A stretch of DNA of 64,000 nucleotides from Deltaproteobacteria bacterium (GTDB taxonomy: Bacteria; Desulfobacterota; BSN033; UBA1163). The translations under genes were made by a program, and so were the position numbers. The first letter of the stretch is position 1. The number at the start of each line of letters is the position of its first letter. Positions 58,846-64,000 of this stretch are shown here, piece after piece. The stretch spans positions 1 through 64,000 of the forward strand of contig VGRY01000016.1 in assembly GCA_016875195.1 (NCBI GenBank), in the 5' to 3' direction. Below the pieces are notes generated by a model. It did no database searches. It was not told the DNA's origin and saw only the letters and a program-made list of their open reading frames with translations.

Positions 58846-58942
58846 TGTCGCGGGGAGTTGGGATGTACCTGGCTGAGAGGGTGACCGGACAGTCACCGAC
58901 CCGCTGAACCTGACCTGGATAATACCAGCGGAGGAATCGACA
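58846..58942 (+). ncRNA. TPP riboswitch (THI element)
   Basis: GGGG...GGCTGAGAGGG...ACCGACCCGCTGAACCTGACCTGGATAATACCAGCGGAGGAA matches the THI-box consensus. Confidence 0.95.
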
Positions 58943-58957
58943 GATCACTTTAAAAAA

Positions 58958-58987
58958 ATGCCGACCCTCCAAGGTCGGTTTTTTTTT
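58958..58987 (+). terminator. Intrinsic terminator, probable TPP riboswitch expression platform
   Basis: CCGACC-CTCCAA-GGTCGG followed by T9. Confidence 0.85.
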
Positions 58988-58999
58988 GAGGAGAAAGCC

Positions 59000-59803
59000 A
59001 TGGTCTTTCAAGCCGAGCGTCTCTTGCAAGTTCTTTCAGCGGTTCGGGAACAAAAACCTGTTATCCACGCCATCACCAACTGGGTGACTGCCAATGATGT
59101 AGCAAATGTGATCCAGGCCATTGGCGCTCGCCCCATCATGGCTATTGCTCCCGAGGAGGTTGAGGAGGTCACTTCCAAGGCAGACGCACTGGTGCTCAAT
59201 CTGGGTACTCCTTCACCGGCTCGTATTGAATCCATGCTTTTGGCAGGAACTCAAGCAAACAAGGATGGTCATCCAATCGTATTTGACCCGGTAGGAGTGG
59301 CTGCATCTAAATTCCGGATCGAGTCGTGTAAAAGGATTCTATCCAAACTGCGGGTTACAGTCATCAGGGGAAATCAGGCTGAAATTGGAACCCTTGCAGG
59401 TCAGGAGAGCCATTCAGCCGGAATTGATTCTGTCACCGGTCCTGAGGATCTCAATCAAGCCTCCGAACTTCTATCTAAAAAGACAGGGGCGGTTGTTGTG
59501 GCAAGCGGTCCTCAGGATCTGATCGTCTCCACCCAAAAGAAGGTGATCGTGGAAAATGGTCACCCGATGATGGGGGAGGTGCTGGGCATGGGCTGTATGA
59601 TCACCGCAATCCTCGGGGCATTCAATGCAGTTGAGCGAGACATGTTAGTTGCTACGGTAAGTGCGGTTACTTTCTTCGGTCTGGCTGGAGAACAGGCAGC
59701 TCTCCATGCAACTGCGCCGGCGGCATTTAAGTCGGCTTTTTTCGATGCCCTCTTCTCATTGACCCCCGATCAGATGCGAAAAGAAATTAAGATAAAATCT
59801 TAA
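59000..59803 (+). CDS. thiM: Hydroxyethylthiazole kinase
   Basis: KPVIHAITNWVTANDVANVIQAIGARPIMA, DPVGVAASKFR, VIRGNQAEI, GMGCMITAI; TPP riboswitch upstream. Confidence 0.95.
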   Translation: MVFQAERLLQVLSAVREQKPVIHAITNWVTANDVANVIQAIGARPIMAIAPEEVEEVTSKADALVLNLGTPSPARIESMLLAGTQANKDGHPIVFDPVGVAASKFRIESCKRILSKLRVTVIRGNQAEIGTLAGQESHSAGIDSVTGPEDLNQASELLSKKTGAVVVASGPQDLIVSTQKKVIVENGHPMMGEVLGMGCMITAILGAFNAVERDMLVATVSAVTFFGLAGEQAALHATAPAAFKSAFFDALFSLTPDQMRKEIKIKS

Positions 59804-59821
59804 GGAGAAAGAAGGAAAGAC

Positions 59822-60316
59822 ATGGAAACACGTATCATTGCCAGGTCTGTGATCCTTGTTGCGATAGGTGTTGCCATTTCACCCTTCACTAGCATTCCGA
59901 TTGGCATCGCAAAGATCAATCCGGCCCAGCATTTCGTCAATGTCATTGCTGCCATCCTTCTTGGTCCATGGTGGGCAACTGGTATTGCCCTCATTATTGG
60001 TATCATTCGCAATGGCCTTGGCACAGGCACACTCCTTGCTTTTCCCGGCGGGATGATCGGCGCCTTGTTCGCAGGTCTTGCCTATCGTTATAGCCGTAAT
60101 ATCTATCTCGGAGCACTGGGGGAGGTAATAGGTACAGGACTTCTTGGAGCCATTATGAGCGCCTTGATCGTTGCACCTGTCTTTATGGGAAAGACCATGG
60201 CCCTCGGAGCCCTCATCATTGCCTTCTCCGGAAGTACCATCGTCGGAGCAATCATCGGCCTCTTCGGCATCAAGCTCCTCGAACGAGCTGGACTGGCGAA
60301 ACTAAAACCGGAATGA
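59822..60316 (+). CDS. thiW: ECF-type thiazole transporter S component ThiW
   Basis: small hydrophobic protein with PAQHFVNVIAAILLGPWWATGIALIIGIIRN, next to thiM and ECF genes. Confidence 0.9.
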   Translation: METRIIARSVILVAIGVAISPFTSIPIGIAKINPAQHFVNVIAAILLGPWWATGIALIIGIIRNGLGTGTLLAFPGGMIGALFAGLAYRYSRNIYLGALGEVIGTGLLGAIMSALIVAPVFMGKTMALGALIIAFSGSTIVGAIIGLFGIKLLERAGLAKLKPE

Positions 60317-60329
60317 GGTTGAACATCTA

Positions 60330-61973
60330 ATGATTCTCCATTTTGAGGGAGTCACCTACCATTATCCTGGCATAGAAAATCCAGCTTTGGATAATCTTGA
60401 CCTGACCATTCATCCTGGAGAGAGTGTGCTCGTTGCGGGTGCGAGTGGGAGTGGAAAATCAACCTTCTGCCGTGCCTGTATCGGACTGGTTCCCCATTTT
60501 CACCAAGGGAGACTAACCGGAAAGATTTTGGTGGACGGACTTGATACAGCTAAGCATCCTGTTCATGAACTATTTCGCCATGCTGGATTGGTCTTTCAAA
60601 ATCCCGATGCCCAACTCTTCAACCAAACGGTTGAAGCGGAATTGGTTTATGGCCTAGAGAGCCTGGGATTAGAATCCTCTGAAATCGAAAAGAGGCTCGC
60701 CTGGGCAAGCAGGCTTACAGAACTTGATTCCCTCATGGGCCGTTCGCCCCATACGCTCTCCGGCGGTGAAAAACAGAGGGTTGCCCTGGGAGCCATCCTC
60801 ACCCTTCGGCCACGGCTCCTCATTCTGGATGAACCCTTTACGCACCTTGATCCCGAAGCAACAGAGATGCTTAGAAAGATTCTCCGATCGCTGAATTCCG
60901 AAGGGATCACAATCATCATTGTAGAGCACAGGCTTCATGAGATCATCCACGATGTGAATCGAATCATCATCTTTAATCGAGGAAGAAGTGTCGCTGAGGG
61001 CCCACCCCATCAGGTTCTTTCCGGAGATATTTCTGGCTATGGCCTCAACCTACCGCCCCTACTACGGCTCTTCAGGGATTTTGGTCTTAAGACAACGGTT
61101 TTTGATGTAGAGGAGGCGATCGATGAGCTAAAAGCTCAGAACCTCTTAACTCCATTCCATCATCATCTCATGAAACAATCACCCAACTCCTTTGGTTCTC
61201 GTACAGAAACGACCCAACCAGTGGTTGAGGTAGAGGACCTCTGGTTTAACTATAATGGCACTCCTCTGCTTTGCGGAATCAACATGAAACTCCAGAAAGG
61301 AGAATCTGTTGCCCTCCTGGGCCGAAATGGAGCTGGAAAAACTACGCTAATAAAATATTTAAATGGTTTACTCAAACCTCAGAAGGGGCTCGTAAGAATC
61401 TTTGGTTCTGACTCCCGTAAGAAACTCACCCCAGAACTTTCCCGGCATGTCAGCCTGGCCTGGCAGAATCCGAATGACCAGATCTTCCGGCCCACTGTGC
61501 GGGAGGAGGTCTTGACAGGTCCAAAGATTTTTAATTCTTATGACTCACACTGGTGTGATGAGCTATTCAAACGCTTCGGACTCATTCCTTTTCTTGATCG
61601 TTCTCCCTTTGCTCTGAGCGAAGGACAGAAGAAGCGAGTTTCTTTTGCTTCTGCCTTATCTGTTAAGCCTGACCTGATCGTTCTTGATGAACCCACAGCC
61701 GGACAGGACGAACCTTATCGCCGGGAATTGACCTCTTATCTCCACCAGTTCCGAGAGGAAGGACAAACCATTATCTTTGTGACCCATGATCTCGAATTTG
61801 CCGCCGAGCATGCTGACCGCTGGCTCATCCTTTCAGATGGAAAGATCATTGCGGATGGATCTCCGGACACATTGATGACCGAAGCAAATGCCATGGCAAA
61901 AGCCGGGCTCAGGCCCACCCAGCGATTTCAATTGATCCAGGCCATCAAACGCTTAGAGGAGAATAAGAATTGA
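60330..61973 (+). CDS. ECF transporter fused ATPase (two ABC domains, EcfA1-EcfA2)
   Basis: two Walker A motifs (GASGSGKST, GRNGAGKTT), two signature motifs (LSGGEKQRVALG, LSEGQKKRVSFA). Confidence 0.95.
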   Translation: MILHFEGVTYHYPGIENPALDNLDLTIHPGESVLVAGASGSGKSTFCRACIGLVPHFHQGRLTGKILVDGLDTAKHPVHELFRHAGLVFQNPDAQLFNQTVEAELVYGLESLGLESSEIEKRLAWASRLTELDSLMGRSPHTLSGGEKQRVALGAILTLRPRLLILDEPFTHLDPEATEMLRKILRSLNSEGITIIIVEHRLHEIIHDVNRIIIFNRGRSVAEGPPHQVLSGDISGYGLNLPPLLRLFRDFGLKTTVFDVEEAIDELKAQNLLTPFHHHLMKQSPNSFGSRTETTQPVVEVEDLWFNYNGTPLLCGINMKLQKGESVALLGRNGAGKTTLIKYLNGLLKPQKGLVRIFGSDSRKKLTPELSRHVSLAWQNPNDQIFRPTVREEVLTGPKIFNSYDSHWCDELFKRFGLIPFLDRSPFALSEGQKKRVSFASALSVKPDLIVLDEPTAGQDEPYRRELTSYLHQFREEGQTIIFVTHDLEFAAEHADRWLILSDGKIIADGSPDTLMTEANAMAKAGLRPTQRFQLIQAIKRLEENKN

Positions 61974-62647
61974 AACAATCGATTCTTGATCCCCGATCCA
62001 AACTTGTACTTGCATGTGTGGCTATGGTTCTGTTGATGGCCTTCAGTCACTGGGCTTTCCTAATCACTTCATTCGGGATATTGATCGCCCTCGTTCTCTT
62101 TCTTCGTTTCTTTCGGTTCTGGTTCAATTTCTTAAAGGGTTTAAGTTTTGCCGTTCTCACCTTCTTCCTGATTGCTTGGCTGACCTTTGACCTGCAAACG
62201 GGAATCATCTCTGGGCTCCGGTTGCTTACGATTGGCGGAGTCTTCTTTCTCTTCTTCCAGGCGACCCCGCCTGAACTCCTCTCCAATGCATTGCTCAAGA
62301 TGGGGTTTCCTTACCCTTTCACCTTCGTGCTGAGCGCATCCATGCAATTTATTCCGGTTCTCATCCACCGTGCCCGGAACATCCGTGATGCCCAGCGTGC
62401 AAGGGGAATCCCCATTGGGGGAGGCCTGAGAAGCATCCTCTACCTACCTGCTATTGCAGGTCCCCTGTTGATTCAATCATTCAAATTTGCCGATGAACTT
62501 GCAGAGGCAATGGAGGCCCGTGGTTTCGGAATATCAGGCCGCCGTTTCCGCTACGAACCACGCTTCAGATGGATCGATTGGGTGGTAGTTGTGGGAAGCC
62601 TTATCGCACTTATCATTGTTGTTTCTGGCCTTTTCAAATCTGTGTAA
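61970..62647 (+). CDS. ecfT: ECF transporter transmembrane component EcfT
   Basis: LDPRSKLVLACVAMV, AQRARGIPIGGG, AMEARGFG. Confidence 0.93.
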   Translation: MKQSILDPRSKLVLACVAMVLLMAFSHWAFLITSFGILIALVLFLRFFRFWFNFLKGLSFAVLTFFLIAWLTFDLQTGIISGLRLLTIGGVFFLFFQATPPELLSNALLKMGFPYPFTFVLSASMQFIPVLIHRARNIRDAQRARGIPIGGGLRSILYLPAIAGPLLIQSFKFADELAEAMEARGFGISGRRFRYEPRFRWIDWVVVVGSLIALIIVVSGLFKSV

Positions 62648-62736
62648 TCAGTTTTAAATGGCTGTAATCATCTCTTTTTTTCTTCCAAGTTTTTCTAATT
62701 GACGTCCCGTTCCTTTTTTCGTATATTCAACTTATC

Positions 62737-63273
62737 TTGAATATAAAGACGATATTCCGAACTCTGACCGATTTCTTCAAAAAAGAGGAAATCGATTACG
62801 CTCTTGTTGGCGCTTTTGCCTTGAAGGCTTATGGATATTTGCGGGCGACTCAGGATGTGGACTTCCTGGTGCGAAGCAATCATCAAAATAAAATCATAGC
62901 CTATTTGGAATCTCTCGGTTACGAGACGATCTATCGATCTGCAGGTTATTCCAATCATGTGCATCCTCTCGCAAATCTTGGAAGAATCGATTTCATTTAC
63001 GTGGAAGAAGAAACCGCTAATACCATCTTCTCGGAAACTAAACCATTACTTCTTCTCGACGATATATCGGTGCCCGTTGTGAGACCTGAGCATCTGATTG
63101 CCCTTAAAGTCTTCGCCATGAAAAACGACCCCGATAGGTCCCTCCGGGAAATGGCAGACCTTCAGTATCTCTTGAAGCTGCCGGGGCTGGATTCAGAGGA
63201 AATTCAAGGGTACTTTGAAAAATACGGACAAACGGAGAAATATTTTGAGCTTACCAAAAAAGAGAAATCTTAA
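62737..63273 (+). CDS. Nucleotidyltransferase-fold protein (DUF6036/AbiEii-like)
   Basis: YALVGAFALKAYGYLRATQDVDFLV, RIDFIYVEEETANTIF, VVRPEHLIALKVFAMKNDPDR. Confidence 0.8.
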   Translation: MNIKTIFRTLTDFFKKEEIDYALVGAFALKAYGYLRATQDVDFLVRSNHQNKIIAYLESLGYETIYRSAGYSNHVHPLANLGRIDFIYVEEETANTIFSETKPLLLLDDISVPVVRPEHLIALKVFAMKNDPDRSLREMADLQYLLKLPGLDSEEIQGYFEKYGQTEKYFELTKKEKS

Positions 63274-63445
63274 TCTTGAAAAAGATTTAGCGCTCACCCA
63301 GGAAGACTTCAAAGCCATACGCCGTTCACCGCCTCATGACCCGAGCGATTTGGGCAGTTATCTCGATTTTCTTGATGAGCTTTGGAGCTCCGAAAGACAG
63401 AGAGTTGTCAATAAGAAATTTTACTCTGAACCATTCCGACTGTAG
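63245..63445 (+). CDS. Small protein overlapping the nucleotidyltransferase end (putative partner)
   Basis: LEKDLALTQEDFKAIRRSPPHDPSDLGSYLDFLDELW; 29-bp overlap with upstream gene. Confidence 0.5.
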   Translation: MSLPKKRNLNLEKDLALTQEDFKAIRRSPPHDPSDLGSYLDFLDELWSSERQRVVNKKFYSEPFRL

Positions 63446-63684
63446 AATTAAAACGATAACCAAATTTAGGTCTCTTGGTCGAATTTGGCAACGAAGTGGA
63501 AATGCAAACAAAATAGACCTGACCCCCTCCATTTTTATGGCTTCCTCCTTTTGATGGGATATGGTATTGTTGCAAAACTACATTACCATCTTTAGGGGGA
63601 GGCCTTAAATAGTATCAAAAAAATCCAGCGGATGGCTTACAGCACCCGCTGATTTCCATTGTTACCTTTAATACTTCTTGACAA

Positions 63685-63707
63685 AATATGCATTAATGAT
63701 GCATATT
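63685..63707. promoter_or_regulatory. VapB-type operator palindrome AATATGCAT-TAATG-ATGCATATT next to a TTGACA box
   Basis: perfect 9-bp inverted repeat, 5-bp spacer, upstream of RHH antitoxin. Confidence 0.75.
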
Positions 63708-63731
63708 GGTGCATATAAAAAGGAGTGTTCT

Positions 63732-63929
63732 ATGAGGACGACCTTAAACATCGAAGACAACCTGATTAAGAGGGTTTCCAAATTGACCGGTATCAAAGAA
63801 AAGACAACACTCGTCAGACTTGGATTAGAGGCATTAATTACCATGGAAAGCAGCAAGAGGCTTGCAAAACTTGGGGGAACCGAAAAGGGACTGGAAATGA
63901 TACCCCGCCGGAGAATCGTTGAGAAATAA
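63732..63929 (+). CDS. vapB: VapB-type antitoxin
   Basis: MRTTLNIEDNLIKRVSKLTGIKEKTTLVRLGLEALI. Confidence 0.88.
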   Translation: MRTTLNIEDNLIKRVSKLTGIKEKTTLVRLGLEALITMESSKRLAKLGGTEKGLEMIPRRRIVEK

Positions 63930-63930
63930 A

Positions 63931-64000
63931 ATGATTCTTGTTGATACCTCCGTATGGGTGTCTCACTTCCGTGAGGGAGGCGTGGGCCTCGATAAATTAT
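63931..64000 (+). CDS. vapC: PIN-domain VapC toxin, truncated by window end
   Basis: MILVDTSVWVSHFREGGVGLDKL, 1-bp after vapB stop. Confidence 0.88.
   Translation, partial: MILVDTSVWVSHFREGGVGLDKL

Noticed and set aside
9491-63445. Transposase/integrase or prophage
   Set aside because: No ORF resembled a transposase, integrase or phage structural protein despite abundant repeats.
7600-64000. Defence island
   Set aside because: The TA modules are isolated between metabolic genes; no restriction-modification, CBASS, Gabija, retron or similar components were recognised.
1-64000. tRNA or rRNA genes
   Set aside because: No convincing cloverleaf or conserved rRNA stretch noticed by eye; a tRNAscan/Infernal run would be needed to exclude them.

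Overview
The window is a 64 kb bacterial chromosomal segment, dense in catabolic genes for uronates, aldonates and amino sugars. The gene content and intergenic repeat style suggest a Desulfobacterota-like or related anaerobe, but that is inference only. Recognisable genes cover most of the unsaturated-uronate/Entner-Doudoroff route: KduI, a KduD/IdnO-like SDR, KDG kinase and KDPG aldolase. Others are NagA, two LarA-family proteins, two tandem IlvD/Edd dehydratases (one very divergent), a split UxaA-type dehydratase, and a tungsten-type aldehyde:ferredoxin oxidoreductase with its ferredoxin. There is also a B12-type diol dehydratase with a fused large+medium subunit and a separate small subunit. 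Importers include two TRAP systems, one TTT system, one sugar ABC system with a Tat-signal binding protein, and an orphan LivJ-type binding protein. I saw no glycoside hydrolases, no polysaccharide lyases and no recognisable HTH catabolic regulator. The right end carries a TPP-riboswitch thiazole salvage/uptake operon (ThiM, ThiW, EcfAA, EcfT), cspA with a structured leader, tatA and a LysW-like mini-protein. Toxin-antitoxin modules (BrnT/BrnA-like, HicBA, PemK/MazF-RHH, VapBC) are scattered through the window. Intergenic space is filled with several families of palindromic repeats and a 281-bp direct repeat pair flanking a 4.4-kb transporter module. The best leads for something new are: (i) the compartment-less diol dehydratase with no reactivase nearby; (ii) the DapA / unknown 419-aa protein / FGGY kinase / PanB-like / LivJ module; (iii) the divergent IlvD; (iv) the LarA variant lacking the expected pincer lysine; (v) a possible RNA switch in the cspA leader; and (vi) in-frame TAG interruptions in two neighbouring genes.
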